Shown here in pieces: positions 1-8,517 of a stretch of 64,000 nt of DNA (position 1 is its first letter; every line of letters begins with the position of its first letter). Where the stretch lies: NCBI GenBank assembly GCA_028871055.1, contig JAGWON010000001.1:62001-126000 (forward strand), given 5' to 3'. The notes beneath the pieces were generated by a model, which was given only the letters and a program-made list of their open reading frames with translations, was not told the DNA's origin and made no database searches. The DNA comes from Alphaproteobacteria bacterium. GTDB lineage: Bacteria > Pseudomonadota > Alphaproteobacteria > ATCC43930 > CGMCC-115725. The position numbers were made by a program, and so were the translations under genes.

Positions 1-731
1 AATTGGCGCAGGCGGCCGCATCCGAGCCGGATTTCGCGCGCTGGATCGAGCGCAACACCCGACCGCACAAGCAGGCGGGCCACGCCAGCGTCGTCATTTC
101 GCTCAAGCCGGTCGGCCGGCCGACCGGCGATTGCAGCGCGAGCCAGATGCGCACCGTCGCCGATCTCGCCGACGAATTAAGCTTCGGCGAGGTGCGCGTG
201 ACGCACGACCAGAACCTGGTCCTGCCGCACGTGCGCAAGAGCGCGCTCTACGATCTGTGGCTGCGCCTCGGCGCGGGCGACCTGGCGACGCCCAATATCG
301 GCCTCGCCAGCGACATCATCGCCTGCCCGGGACTCGATTATTGCGGCCTCGCCACCGCGCGCTCGATTCCGGTCGCGCAGGCGCTGGCGGTCCATCTGGC
401 CGGGCGCGAGGCGGCGATCGGCCCGCTGCAGATCAAGATCTCGGGTTGCATCAACGCCTGCGGCCACCACCATGTCGGCCACATCGGCATTCTCGGCCTG
501 GAGAAGAACGGCGCCGAGTCCTATCAGATCACCGTCGGCGGCAGCGACGGCGAGCAGGCGGCGCTCGGCGGCATCATTGGCCCGGCGGTGGCGGCGCACG
601 AGATCACCGCGACGGTCGACCGGCTGATCGACGCCTATCTCCGCCTGCGGCGCGACGGCGAGCAGTTTCCCGACACCTATCGCCGCGTCGGCTTGGCGCC
701 GTTCAAGGAGGCCCTTTATGTTGCTCGATAG
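1..731 (+). CDS. cysI: Sulfite/nitrite reductase hemoprotein, C-terminal part (truncated by window edge)
   Basis: C-terminal 243 or so residues of a siroheme and [4Fe-4S] sulfite (or nitrite) reductase, a cytoplasmic enzyme making six-electron reductions. Counting from base 3, the four cluster-ligand cysteines are at about 108 and 114 (CPGLDYC, C-x5-C) and 149 and 153 (CINAC, C-x3-C), the arrangement that binds the 4Fe-4S centre bridged to siroheme. The reading frame is open at the left edge, so the true start lies outside; the TTG at base 3 is not a credible start. The next gene (DUF934) overlaps the last 14 bases, an arrangement typical of assimilatory sulfite reduction loci in alphaproteobacteria, which favours sulfite over nitrite as substrate, but the sequence alone does not decide. 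Confidence 0.9.
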   Translation, partial: LAQAAASEPDFARWIERNTRPHKQAGHASVVISLKPVGRPTGDCSASQMRTVADLADELSFGEVRVTHDQNLVLPHVRKSALYDLWLRLGAGDLATPNIGLASDIIACPGLDYCGLATARSIPVAQALAVHLAGREAAIGPLQIKISGCINACGHHHVGHIGILGLEKNGAESYQITVGGSDGEQAALGGIIGPAVAAHEITATVDRLIDAYLRLRRDGEQFPDTYRRVGLAPFKEALYVAR

Positions 732-1230
732 GGACGGCGCCTTCCGCGCCGATTCCTGGCGCCATCTCGCCGACGACGAAGCCGACGACGACGGCGAGTC
801 GGTCACGATCTCGCTCCGGCGCTGGCAGGCGGAACGCGAGCGCTGGCAGGACCGCAGCACACCGCTGGGCCTGCGGCTGCCCAACGACGTGCCGCCCGCG
901 GCGATCGGCGCCGCGGTCGACCGCTTTGCGCTGATCGTGCTGAATTTCCCCCGCTTCGTCGATGGCCGTGCCTATTCGCAGGCGCGGCTGTTGCGCGGCC
1001 GGCTCGGCTTCCGGGGCGAATTGCGCGCCGCCGGCAACGTGCTGCGCGACCAGCTCCTGTTCATGGCACGCTGCGGCTTCGACAGCTTCGCGGTCGACGC
1101 CGCGCGCGCGCGCGCTGAGGATTGGCCCCGCGCCTTCCGCGAGTTCGACTTGTTCTACCAGCCGGCCAACGACCGCCGGTTGCCCATCCTGAGCCAACGC
1201 CTGCGCGCCTGGCAGGGCGCCGCCGAATAG
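718..1230 (+). CDS. DUF934 family protein of the sulfite reductase operon
   Basis: A 170-residue soluble protein of the DUF934 family, annotated generally as a putative oxidoreductase accessory to sulfite reduction; its biochemical role is not established. The C-terminal half carries the family's recognisable block (LNFPRFVDGRAYSQARLLR and a later QLLFMARCGFD segment). The ATG lies inside the end of the upstream reductase gene with a GGAGG-like site (ggaggcc) just before it, so the two are translationally coupled. No cysH follows; the next 280 bases are non-coding and lead into a riboswitch, so the sulfur operon ends here on this side. Confidence 0.85.
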   Translation: MLLDRDGAFRADSWRHLADDEADDDGESVTISLRRWQAERERWQDRSTPLGLRLPNDVPPAAIGAAVDRFALIVLNFPRFVDGRAYSQARLLRGRLGFRGELRAAGNVLRDQLLFMARCGFDSFAVDAARARAEDWPRAFREFDLFYQPANDRRLPILSQRLRAWQGAAE

Positions 1231-1511
1231 GCGGCGATTTGCAGTATTCGGCAGCAGTTGCACAAGAGCCGGATTAACCCGGACATGCCGGAATTCTATT
1301 TTCTCGTCTTTTCCGGCGTTGTTGGCTTCATGGCGTGCGATTGCGCTCCAAGGCCGTTTGAATGGACTGACCAGGCGGCGAACTCACAAACGTCCGCAGC
1401 CGCCTTACCTGAGTTCGCTTCCGAACCGTAAGCATCCCCCCTCACGGGACCCGTTCAATACGCGAGAGGCCACCTTGCATAGGCTGATCGGGCCCCTGTA
1501 CTCTTTCTCAC

Positions 1512-1699
1512 GTGATGGTTCCCCGACGGATAGATTCCAGGGGATTAATAGGGAACACGGTGCGGACGACCCAAAAGGGGCCTAAGCCGTGGCTGCCCCC
1601 GCAACTGTGAGCGGTGAGCTTGTTGCCAATTCTGACCACTGGGAACCCGGGAAGGTCCGCAACAAGCAACGACCCGCAAGCCAGGAGACCTGCCATCAC
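1512..1699 (+). promoter_or_regulatory. Cobalamin (B12) riboswitch aptamer
   Basis: The P1 stem can be read directly: GTGATGG at 1512-1518 pairs perfectly with CCATCAC at 1693-1699. Inside are the conserved cores: TTAATAGGGAA near 1546-1556, the GCAACTGTGAGCGG segment near 1601-1614, and the B12 box AGCCAGGAGACCTGCC at 1679-1694. This is the adenosylcobalamin-type aptamer in the sense orientation about 115 bases ahead of the NiCoT permease start. Known aptamers of this kind repress cobalt and B12 transport genes when cobalamin is plentiful. No uridine-rich terminator is obvious between aptamer and gene, so control at translation initiation is more likely; that is inference. The 280 bases before it (1231-1511) hold no gene I can support. 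Confidence 0.93.
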
Positions 1700-1814
1700 A
1701 GGCGGTGACGCGATCTGCGGCGGGTTGGATCAATGAGACAGTCCCAGAGCCAAGCGATTGAGCCCTCGCGCGCGGTGACCGCTTCATGTCAATCACATGC
1801 GAGGGTCGTCAATC

Positions 1815-2870
1815 ATGTTTGGCATCATCTCGGGTATTTGCGACGACGGCGCCGAGAACTTACGCGGCCGGATCGTTAGCACCTATACGCTGCTCATCGC
1901 GGCAACCATTCTGGTGTGGGTTTGGGCGCTCGCGGCGCTCTACCATCATCCCGTTCTGCTCGGAACGGCGGTACTCGCATACACCTTCGGTCTGCGGCAC
2001 GCGGTGGATGCCGACCACATAGCCGCCATCGACAACGTCACTCGCAAGCTGATGCAGGAGGGCAAGCGTCCGGTAGCCGTCGGATTCTTCTTCTCTCTTG
2101 GGCATTCGGCGGTTGTCCTTGCAATGTCCGTAGCGATAACGCTCGCCACCGTGGTGGTGCAGTCTGAGTTCGATACGTTCAAGTCTATTGGGGGCATAGT
2201 CAGTACGTGCGTGTCGGCGTTCTTCCTGTTCGCGATAGCGATCATCAACATCCTCATATTCGCATCCGTCTACCGAACGTTCCGGTCGGTAAAGCGCGGC
2301 GAGCGCTTCGTTGAGGAACACCTGAACATCCTATTGAACGGCCGCGGTCTGCTGGCCCGTCTCTTCCGGCCGCTGTTCCGAATGGTCAATCGCAGCTGGC
2401 ACATGCTCCCAATCGGATTCTTGTTCGGCCTTGGGTTCGACACAGTAACCGAGGTTGGACTGTTCGGAATTTCGGCGGCTCAGGCTTCCGAGGGCCTGTC
2501 CTTCTGGGTCATCCTGGTGTTCCCGGCGCTTTTTACCGCAGGCATGTCGCTGGTCGATACCACGGACAGCATTCTGATGCTTGGTGCCTACGGCTGGGCT
2601 TTCATGAAGCCGGTTCGCAAGCTCTTTTACAACATGACCATCACCCTGGTTTCCGTGGTAGTGGCCGTCGTAATCGGCGGGATCGAAACTCTTGGGATGA
2701 TTGTTGACCAGTTCAATCCGCAAGGCGCGTTTTGGGATGTCATCGGCGACTTGAACGAGAACTGGGGCTTGCTCGGTTACGTCATCATCGGGGTATTCGT
2801 CGTCAGTTGGGTGGCGTCCGTCGCGATTTATCGCGTGAAGCGATATGACGAGATCGAGGTCCGCACTTAA
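1815..2870 (+). CDS. NiCoT family nickel/cobalt permease, probably cobalt
   Basis: Polytopic inner-membrane permease of the NiCoT (HoxN/NhlF/NixA) family, about 351 residues and eight predicted membrane segments. All four family signatures are visible: HAVDADH (the H-x4-D-H metal site), LGHSAVV, LGFDTVTEVG and GMSLVDTTDS. The B12 riboswitch directly upstream points to cobalt supply for cobalamin synthesis rather than nickel for urease or hydrogenase. The frame opens at ATG 1797, but only ATG 1815 has a Shine-Dalgarno-like GAGGG (1801-1805) at proper spacing, so I chose 1815. The gene is visibly poorer in GC (near 57% by eye) and uses more A/T-ending codons than its neighbours, suggesting lateral acquisition together with its riboswitch. 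Confidence 0.9.
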   Translation: MFGIISGICDDGAENLRGRIVSTYTLLIAATILVWVWALAALYHHPVLLGTAVLAYTFGLRHAVDADHIAAIDNVTRKLMQEGKRPVAVGFFFSLGHSAVVLAMSVAITLATVVVQSEFDTFKSIGGIVSTCVSAFFLFAIAIINILIFASVYRTFRSVKRGERFVEEHLNILLNGRGLLARLFRPLFRMVNRSWHMLPIGFLFGLGFDTVTEVGLFGISAAQASEGLSFWVILVFPALFTAGMSLVDTTDSILMLGAYGWAFMKPVRKLFYNMTITLVSVVVAVVIGGIETLGMIVDQFNPQGAFWDVIGDLNENWGLLGYVIIGVFVVSWVASVAIYRVKRYDEIEVRT

Positions 2871-3171
2871 TCGGTTCTCGGGACGGGGTGAGTCTCCGCG
2901 GCCTTTTGCGTGGTCCGGCTAGCGGTCCGGCGCCAGTTTGTTCAACACCGGCGATTTGCCTAAAATTGTCCGCGAGTTGGCCCCGATTATTGCCTCATTT
3001 CACGGTATTTCACGGTTGTTTAAGCGCTGGCGCCTAGTCTCGTACGGTCGGGATTCATCCGGCGCCGGCGAGCCTTGTCGCCGGCCGTGAATTTCAGCCT
3101 CGTTGGTTCTCGCGCGCGAAGGTCGCGGCCGGCGGCGATCCCCCCTCAGTCGCTCCGGCCGCGATCATTTT
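2871..3171. other. Intergenic stretch with one strong hairpin
   Basis: About 300 bases between the permease and convergent thpR. I find no gene here. A perfect 8-bp stem with a 6-base loop lies at 3064-3085 (GCCGGCGA / TCGCCGGC); it has no U-tract on either strand, so it could only be a weak or Rho-assisted terminator for the two convergent genes. The left part keeps the lower GC of the permease region, and the transition to high GC near 3060 may mark the edge of the imported segment. Confidence 0.4.
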
Positions 3172-3699
3172 TCACTCCTCGAGCGCGTATTCCGCCTGGT
3201 CCTCGTAGATCGCGCCGCTCTTGGTGAGATAGCTGGCGACGAGTTGGAACTGCGCCACGTCGAAGGGCGCGGCGCGGAACAGCGCGTGCGCGGCGAGAAA
3301 CTGGCCGAGCTTCGCATCGGGCTTGCCCTTGAGCCGCGCCAGCGTCACGTGCGGCGCAAAGCGGCGGCCTTCGGGCTCAATCCCGCTGCGCGCGAGAGCG
3401 CTTTCGGCCTTTTCCTGGAGGTGGACGAGATCGGGGTTGCGCTCGACGCCGACGAACAGGCTGCGCGCATTGAACGAGTCGATGCCGGCCAGCGTCAGCG
3501 CGAATCGCTTGGCGCGGACGCGGGTCAAGGCCGCGTCGATGTCGCTCGCCATGCCCTCGTCGACCTCGCCGATGAAGCGCAAGGTCAGGTGATAGTTGCC
3601 GGGATCGACCCAGCGCGCGCCGGGCAGGCCGATCGCGAGCCGCGACAGCGCCAGCTTGAGTTCGGGCGACAGGGCGATGCCGACGAAGAGCCGCAGCAT
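3172..3699 (-). CDS. thpR: RNA 2',3'-cyclic phosphodiesterase (2'-5' RNA ligase family)
   Basis: A 175-residue soluble protein of the 2H phosphoesterase superfamily. The two catalytic HxTx motifs are present: HLTL at about residues 37-40 and HVTL at about 116-119, at the spacing usual for ThpR/LigT. The enzyme hydrolyses 2',3'-cyclic phosphate ends of RNA and in vitro joins tRNA half-molecules by 2'-5' bonds; its physiological substrate is uncertain. It begins one base after the stop of the upstream tesA gene (TGA-C-ATG on the minus strand), so the two are translated from one message. Confidence 0.88.
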   Translation of the reverse strand: MLRLFVGIALSPELKLALSRLAIGLPGARWVDPGNYHLTLRFIGEVDEGMASDIDAALTRVRAKRFALTLAGIDSFNARSLFVGVERNPDLVHLQEKAESALARSGIEPEGRRFAPHVTLARLKGKPDAKLGQFLAAHALFRAAPFDVAQFQLVASYLTKSGAIYEDQAEYALEE

Positions 3700-3700
3700 G

Positions 3701-4384
3701 TCAGCGTCCGGTCGGGTGCGGGAGCAGGCGCTCGACCGCGGGCCCGATGCGGGCGACGATCACGTCGACGCCGCGGGCGTTGGGGTGCAGCCCGTCGCCT
3801 TGGTTGAGCGTCGGATCGAGCGCCACGCCGTCGAGGAAAAACGGATAGAGCGGCACGCCGTATTTCTGGGCGAGGCGCGGATAGATCGCGTCGAACCGGT
3901 ATTGATACAGAGCGCCCCAGTTGGCGGGCGCGCGCATGCCGGCGAGCAGCACCTTGACGTGGGCATCGCGAAACCGCGCTAGGATCTTGTCGAGGTTGGC
4001 TTCGGCAACCACCGGCGACATGCCACGCAGCGCATCGTTGGCGCCGAGCTCGACGATGGCGTATTGCGGCCTGTCCTGAAGCGACCACTTGATGCGTGAC
4101 AGCCCGCCGGCCGTGGTGTCGCCGGAAAATCCGCCGTTCAAGACGACCGCGTCATAACCGTCCGCCTTGAGCCGCGCCTGGAGTTTCACCGGAAAGACGT
4201 CCGCGGGCGCAAGGCCGTAGCCGGCGGTCAGGCTGTCGCCGAAGGCGAGGAGGCGGATCGGCGGATCAGCGCTGGCCCGCCCGGGGAAGGCGACGCATAG
4301 CAGAGTCGCGAGGATGGCGGCGCAATTGACAAGGCGGCGCGGGCGGACGCCATATCGCCGCGCGACGCGCGGTGCCATACGCAT
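3701..4384 (-). CDS. tesA: Arylesterase / lysophospholipase L1-type SGNH hydrolase, exported
   Basis: An SGNH/GDSL hydrolase of the TesA family (acyl-CoA thioesterase I / protease I / lysophospholipase L1), about 227 residues. An N-terminal signal peptide with an arginine-rich start, hydrophobic AAILATLLCVAF core and ASA|D cleavage site predicts a periplasmic enzyme. Blocks: FGDSLTAGYG (nucleophile Ser), GGFSGDTT (oxyanion Gly), GANDALRG (Asn) and GDGLHPNARG (catalytic Asp and His). The open frame runs on to 4666 but that part lies over the divergent ybbA; starts 4384 or 4378 place the signal peptide at the N-terminus. The start codon overlaps that of ybbA on the other strand. E. coli has the same divergent tesA / ybbA-ybbP layout. 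Confidence 0.9.
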   Translation of the reverse strand: MRMAPRVARRYGVRPRRLVNCAAILATLLCVAFPGRASADPPIRLLAFGDSLTAGYGLAPADVFPVKLQARLKADGYDAVVLNGGFSGDTTAGGLSRIKWSLQDRPQYAIVELGANDALRGMSPVVAEANLDKILARFRDAHVKVLLAGMRAPANWGALYQYRFDAIYPRLAQKYGVPLYPFFLDGVALDPTLNQGDGLHPNARGVDVIVARIGPAVERLLPHPTGR

Positions 4385-5114
4385 GAAGGACGATACCGGC
4401 CAGCCCATGATTCTGCTCGACGACGTGCGCCTGAATTTGGCGAGCGCGGCGGGCGAGGTCAACGTGCTCCGCGGCGTGTCGTTGCGCATCGCCGCCGGCG
4501 AGCGGGTGGCGCTGGTCGGGCCGTCGGGCTCGGGCAAGTCGACGCTGATGATGGTGATCGGCGGCCTGGAGCGGCCGAGCACCGGCCGCGTCGCCGTCGC
4601 CGGCACCGATCTCGCCGCGCTCGACGAGGATGCGCTCGCGGCGCTGCGCCGGCGGCGGATCGGCATCGTCTTCCAATCGTTCCACCTGCTGCCGGCGATG
4701 ACCGCGCTCGAGAACGTGGCGCTGCCGCTCGAGCTTGCCGGCCGCGACGACGCCTTCGCCGTGGCCGCCGCGCAGCTCGAGGCGGTGGGCCTCGTCGCGC
4801 GGCGCGCGCATTACCCGGCGCAGCTCTCGGGCGGCGAGCAGCAGCGCGTCGCCATCGCCCGCGCCTTTGCCGCCGGCCCGGCGCTGGTGCTCGCCGACGA
4901 GCCGACCGGCAATCTCGACGGCGCCACCGGCACGCGGGTCATCGACCTGCTCTTCCGCCTGGCGACGGAACGCAACACGACGCTGCTGCTGATCACCCAC
5001 GATCCGGATCTCGCGCGGCGCTGCAGCCGGATCCTGTCGCTGGCCGATGGCCGCATCGTCGCTGACGAGAGCGCGACCGCCGGCCTCCGGCGGCTCGACG
5101 GCGGACGGCGATGA
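4383..5114 (+). CDS. ybbA: ABC transporter ATP-binding protein, YbbA type
   Basis: A 243-residue ABC ATPase of the LolD/MacB/YbbA group. Walker A GPSGSGKS, Q-loop, signature LSGGEQQRV, Walker B LVLADEPTGNLD and switch histidine ITHD are all intact, so an active ATPase is expected on the cytoplasmic side of the membrane. It overlaps the FtsX-like permease gene by four bases (ATGA), so both subunits are probably made together. The frame opens at 4314, but that would run into the tesA coding region; ATG 4383 gives the family's usual N-terminus and ATG 4407 is an alternative. The substrate of YbbA-YbbP systems is unknown; a link to lipids or lysophospholipids is suggested only by the tesA neighbour. 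Confidence 0.9.
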   Translation: MKDDTGQPMILLDDVRLNLASAAGEVNVLRGVSLRIAAGERVALVGPSGSGKSTLMMVIGGLERPSTGRVAVAGTDLAALDEDALAALRRRRIGIVFQSFHLLPAMTALENVALPLELAGRDDAFAVAAAQLEAVGLVARRAHYPAQLSGGEQQRVAIARAFAAGPALVLADEPTGNLDGATGTRVIDLLFRLATERNTTLLLITHDPDLARRCSRILSLADGRIVADESATAGLRRLDGGRR

Positions 5115-7624
5115 GTCTCGCATTTCGCCTGGCGCGGCGCGAGCTGCGCGGCGGCCTCGGCGGCTTTCGCGTGTTCCTGGCGTGCCTGATCCTCGGCGTG
5201 ACGGCGATCGCCGGCATCGGCTCGCTGGCGGCGGCGGTCGACAGCGGCCTCCACGACGACGCGCGCGCGTTGCTCGGCGGCGATCTCGACTTCCACCTGT
5301 TCCACCGCACGGCCAGCGACGCCGAGCGCGTCGATCTGGCGCGGCGCGGGCCGGTGAGCGAGGTCGCGGACCTGCGCGCCATGGCGCGCGGCGCCGCCGG
5401 CGCCCAGCGCAGCCTGATCGAGCTCAAGGCGGTCGACGGCGCTTATCCGCTCTACGGCGCCGTGGCGCTGCAGGGTGCCGGTTCGCTCGCCGACGCCCTC
5501 GCGTTCCGCGACGGCCATTGGGGCGCGGTCGCCGAACCCGGCCTGTTCGCCCGGATCGGTGCCAAGCCGGGCGATCTCGTCCGCATCGGCGACGGCATCT
5601 TCCAGCTTCGCGCCGTGCTGACGCGCGAGCCCGACGCGCTCGGCGACGGCTTCATCGCCTTCGGCCCCAAGATGATGATTTCGCTGGCCGGCCTGCCGGC
5701 GACCGGCCTGATCCAGCCGGGAACGCTGGTCGGTTATTCCTATCGCCTGCGCCTACCGCCCGGAACCGACGCCGCGGCGGTCGCGGCGCAAGCGCGTGCC
5801 GCTTGGCCCGACGCCGGCTGGCGCATCCGCGTCTTCAGCGACGCCGCGCCGAGCCTGCAGCGGCTGCTCGATCGCCTCGCCGCGTTCATGACGCTGGTGG
5901 GCTTGACTGCGCTGCTGGTCGGCGGCATCGGCATCGGCAATGCGGTGAAGGCCTATCTCGACGGCAAGCTCGCCGCCATCGCCACGCTCAAGACGCTGGG
6001 CGCGACCCGACGCACGGTGTTCGCGGTTTATCTGCTGCAGATCCTGGCACTGGCGGTCCTCGGCATCGGCATTGGATTGCTGCTCGGCGCGGCGCTACCG
6101 TTTGCCGCCGCGCCCCTGCTGCCGGCCGCTCTGCCGGTCGCACCGCATTTGGCGATCTATGCCGACCCGCTTGCAGTGGCGGCGGCTTTTGGCGCGTTCG
6201 TTACGCTGACCTTCGCGCTGTGGCCCTTGGGCCAAGTGGTGGAGATCGCGCCGGCGAGCCTGTTCCGCAGCCTGATCGAGCCGCCGACGCGGCTGCCGCG
6301 GGCCGGCGTCGTCGGCGCCGTCGCGGCGGCGGGGCTGGCGCTGGCGGCACTCGCCGTCTTCAGCGCGACCGAGCGCGCGACCGCGCTGTGGTTCGTGCTC
6401 GGCGCGGCCGCGGCGCTGGCCGGCTTCCGGCTGCTCGCCGCCGGACTCACGCGCGCCGCGCGCCTCGTCCATCCGCGCCGGACGAGCTTGCGCCTGGCGC
6501 TCGCCAATCTGCACCGGCCGGGCGCGGCGACCGCGGGCGTCGTCGCCTCGCTCGGTCTCGGTCTCGCCGTGCTGGTGGCGGTGATCGTGGTCTACGGCGA
6601 CGTGGCATCCGAGATTGGCCAGAACCTGCCGCAGCGCGCGCCGTCGTTCTTCTTCATCGACATCCAGCCCGACCAGGCGGCGGATTTCGACCGGCTCCTC
6701 GCCGGCATGCTGGGCGTCGAGGAGATCGCGCGCGTGCCCATGCTGCGCGGCCGCATCGTCGCGCTCAACGGCGTACCGGTCGAGCGCGCCGCCGTGGCGC
6801 CCAACGCGCAATGGGCGGTGCGCAGCGAGCGCGGCCTGACTTACGCGCGCAATGTTCCCGCGGGCTCGCGCATCGTCGCCGGGCGCTGGTGGGCGGGGAA
6901 TTACGCCGGCGCGCCGCTCGCCTCGCTCGACGCCGGCCTGGCGCGCGGCATGGGCCTGAAGGTCGGCGACACCATCACGGTCAACGTGCTCGGCCGCGAC
7001 GTCACCGCCACCGTCGCCAGCCTGCGCGAGATCGACTGGACATCGCTCGGCCTCAATTTCGTCATCGTGCTGTCGCCGGGTGCGCTCGCAGGCGCGCCGC
7101 ATACTTTCGTCGCCACGGCGCGCACCGCGCCCGCCGATGAGCCAGCGCTGGTGGCGGCGGTCACCGACCGCTTTGCCAACGTCTCGGCGATCTCGGTGCG
7201 CGACGCGCTGGCGACGGTGGGCCGCGTCATCGACGCCATCGCCGCGGCGCTAGCCGCAGCCGCGGCCGTGACCCTCGGCGCCGGCGTGCTGGTGCTGGCC
7301 GGCGCGATCGCCGCCGGCCGCCGCCGCCGGCTTTATGAATCGGTGATGCTCAAGGTGCTGGGCGCGGGACGCGGCCGGATCCTCGCCACGTTCGCGGTCG
7401 AATACGGGCTCATGGGCCTGGCCAGCGCGGCGCTGGCCGCCGCCGTCGGCACCGCCGCCGGCTGGCTGGTGCTGACCCGGGTCATGCACGCCGACTGGGC
7501 CTTCCTGCCGGGCCGGATCGCGCTCACCCTCGGACTGGCTGTCCTGGCCGTCCTGGCGCTCGGCTATGCCGGCACCTGGCGGGCGCTGATGGCGCCGGCC
7601 GCGCCGTACCTCCGCGATCTATGA
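5111..7624 (+). CDS. ybbP: FtsX-like ABC permease, YbbP type
   Basis: An 837-residue inner-membrane protein with the long YbbP architecture: one N-terminal membrane helix (about 20-40), a large periplasmic domain, a first FtsX-type group of helices (about 260-380), a pair of middle helices (about 400-445), another helix near 475-495 with a second periplasmic domain, and a final FtsX group (about 715-825). Length matches E. coli YbbP (about 800). Translationally coupled to the upstream ATPase by ATGA overlap. Exporters of this class mechanically drive periplasmic or lipid substrates rather than channelling solutes; substrate here is unknown. Confidence 0.88.
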   Translation: MSLAFRLARRELRGGLGGFRVFLACLILGVTAIAGIGSLAAAVDSGLHDDARALLGGDLDFHLFHRTASDAERVDLARRGPVSEVADLRAMARGAAGAQRSLIELKAVDGAYPLYGAVALQGAGSLADALAFRDGHWGAVAEPGLFARIGAKPGDLVRIGDGIFQLRAVLTREPDALGDGFIAFGPKMMISLAGLPATGLIQPGTLVGYSYRLRLPPGTDAAAVAAQARAAWPDAGWRIRVFSDAAPSLQRLLDRLAAFMTLVGLTALLVGGIGIGNAVKAYLDGKLAAIATLKTLGATRRTVFAVYLLQILALAVLGIGIGLLLGAALPFAAAPLLPAALPVAPHLAIYADPLAVAAAFGAFVTLTFALWPLGQVVEIAPASLFRSLIEPPTRLPRAGVVGAVAAAGLALAALAVFSATERATALWFVLGAAAALAGFRLLAAGLTRAARLVHPRRTSLRLALANLHRPGAATAGVVASLGLGLAVLVAVIVVYGDVASEIGQNLPQRAPSFFFIDIQPDQAADFDRLLAGMLGVEEIARVPMLRGRIVALNGVPVERAAVAPNAQWAVRSERGLTYARNVPAGSRIVAGRWWAGNYAGAPLASLDAGLARGMGLKVGDTITVNVLGRDVTATVASLREIDWTSLGLNFVIVLSPGALAGAPHTFVATARTAPADEPALVAAVTDRFANVSAISVRDALATVGRVIDAIAAALAAAAAVTLGAGVLVLAGAIAAGRRRRLYESVMLKVLGAGRGRILATFAVEYGLMGLASAALAAAVGTAAGWLVLTRVMHADWAFLPGRIALTLGLAVLAVLALGYAGTWRALMAPAAPYLRDL

Positions 7625-7731
7625 CAGGAAATTTAGCCTCGGCGGCCAAGGGCTTACTCCGTCATTGAAATGCCCAAGGCCTGTGCCAATATCACGCCCG
7701 AAGCCAATCCGGCTTAGAGAGGTTCCTTACC

Positions 7732-8451
7732 ATGTCATTCGATACCGGCAACCGCTTTGCCGCGCGGACGGCCATACCGCAGGTCGGCATCGACCAGGGC
7801 CTGCGCAGCTACATGCTGCGGGTCTACAACTACATGGCCGGCGCGCTCGCCATCACCGGCGTGGTAGCTTACCTCGCCGCGGCCAGCGGGCTCTACGTGG
7901 CGCTGATGCAGACGCCGATCCTGTTCTGGATCGTCGTGTTCGCGCCGCTCGGCCTCGTGCTGCTGCTGAGTTTCCGTATTCAGAGCATGAGCCTTCCCGC
8001 CGCGCAGGCGACGTTCTGGGTCTATGCCGCGCTGGTCGGGCTGTCGCTCGCCGGGCTGTTCCTGGTCTATACCGGCGCCAGCATCGCGGAGGTGTTCTTC
8101 ATCACCGCCGCCATGTTCCTCGCGACCAGCCTCTACGGCTACACCACCAAGCGCGACTTGACCGGCCTCGGCCACTTCATGTTCATGGGCCTGATCGGCA
8201 TCATCATCGCGATGGTGGTGAACTTCTTCCTCAAGTCGCCCGCCCTCTACTTCGCCGTCTCGGTGATCGGCGTGCTGGTGTTCACCGGCCTCACCGCTTA
8301 CGACACCCAGAGCATCAAGGAGATGTACTGGGAAGGCGACGGCGACGTCGTCGCCGGCAAGAAGGCGGTCATGGGCGCGCTGCGACTCTACCTCGACTTC
8401 ATTAACCTGTTCGTGATGCTGATGCAGCTGATGGGCCAGCGCCGCAACTAG
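7732..8451 (+). CDS. Bax inhibitor-1 / YccA family membrane protein
   Basis: A 239-residue protein with seven predicted membrane helices and the BI-1 family pattern: N-terminal cytoplasmic stretch with GLRSYMLRVYNYMAGALA, later FTGLTAYDTQSIKEMY near the sixth helix, and a basic-neutral tail after LYLDFINLFVMLMQLM. Bacterial homologues (YccA, YetJ) interact with FtsH or act as pH-dependent calcium leak channels; the aspartates of the calcium gate are plausibly the D in TAYDTQ and the D in LYLDF, which is inference by family. It stands alone with its own leader (7625-7731) and ends at a strong terminator. Confidence 0.92.
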   Translation: MSFDTGNRFAARTAIPQVGIDQGLRSYMLRVYNYMAGALAITGVVAYLAAASGLYVALMQTPILFWIVVFAPLGLVLLLSFRIQSMSLPAAQATFWVYAALVGLSLAGLFLVYTGASIAEVFFITAAMFLATSLYGYTTKRDLTGLGHFMFMGLIGIIIAMVVNFFLKSPALYFAVSVIGVLVFTGLTAYDTQSIKEMYWEGDGDVVAGKKAVMGALRLYLDFINLFVMLMQLMGQRRN

Positions 8452-8473
8452 GGCGCACGCCGGAGCTAATACG

Positions 8474-8503
8474 AAAGGGGCCCGTTTTCGGGCCCCTTTT
8501 TCT
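8474..8503. terminator. Bidirectional Rho-independent terminator
   Basis: A stem of GGGGCCCG/CGGGCCCC around a TTTT loop, flanked by A's on the left (gaaa) and by TTTTTC on the right. It ends the BI-1 gene on the plus strand and sits just past the stop of the convergent membrane-protein gene, so it may serve both. Confidence 0.88.
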
Positions 8504-8517
8504 TCGGCGGCTTGGCG

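Noticed and set aside
1319-1585. 88-residue frame before and inside the riboswitch
   Set aside because: It runs into the conserved aptamer core, has no ribosome site and gives an unlikely basic protein; the RNA explains the sequence.
5047-7140. 697-residue arginine-rich frame over ybbP
   Set aside because: It is an out-of-frame shadow of ybbP caused by high GC; the protein is low-complexity Arg/Ala/Gly, whereas ybbP has clear family structure.
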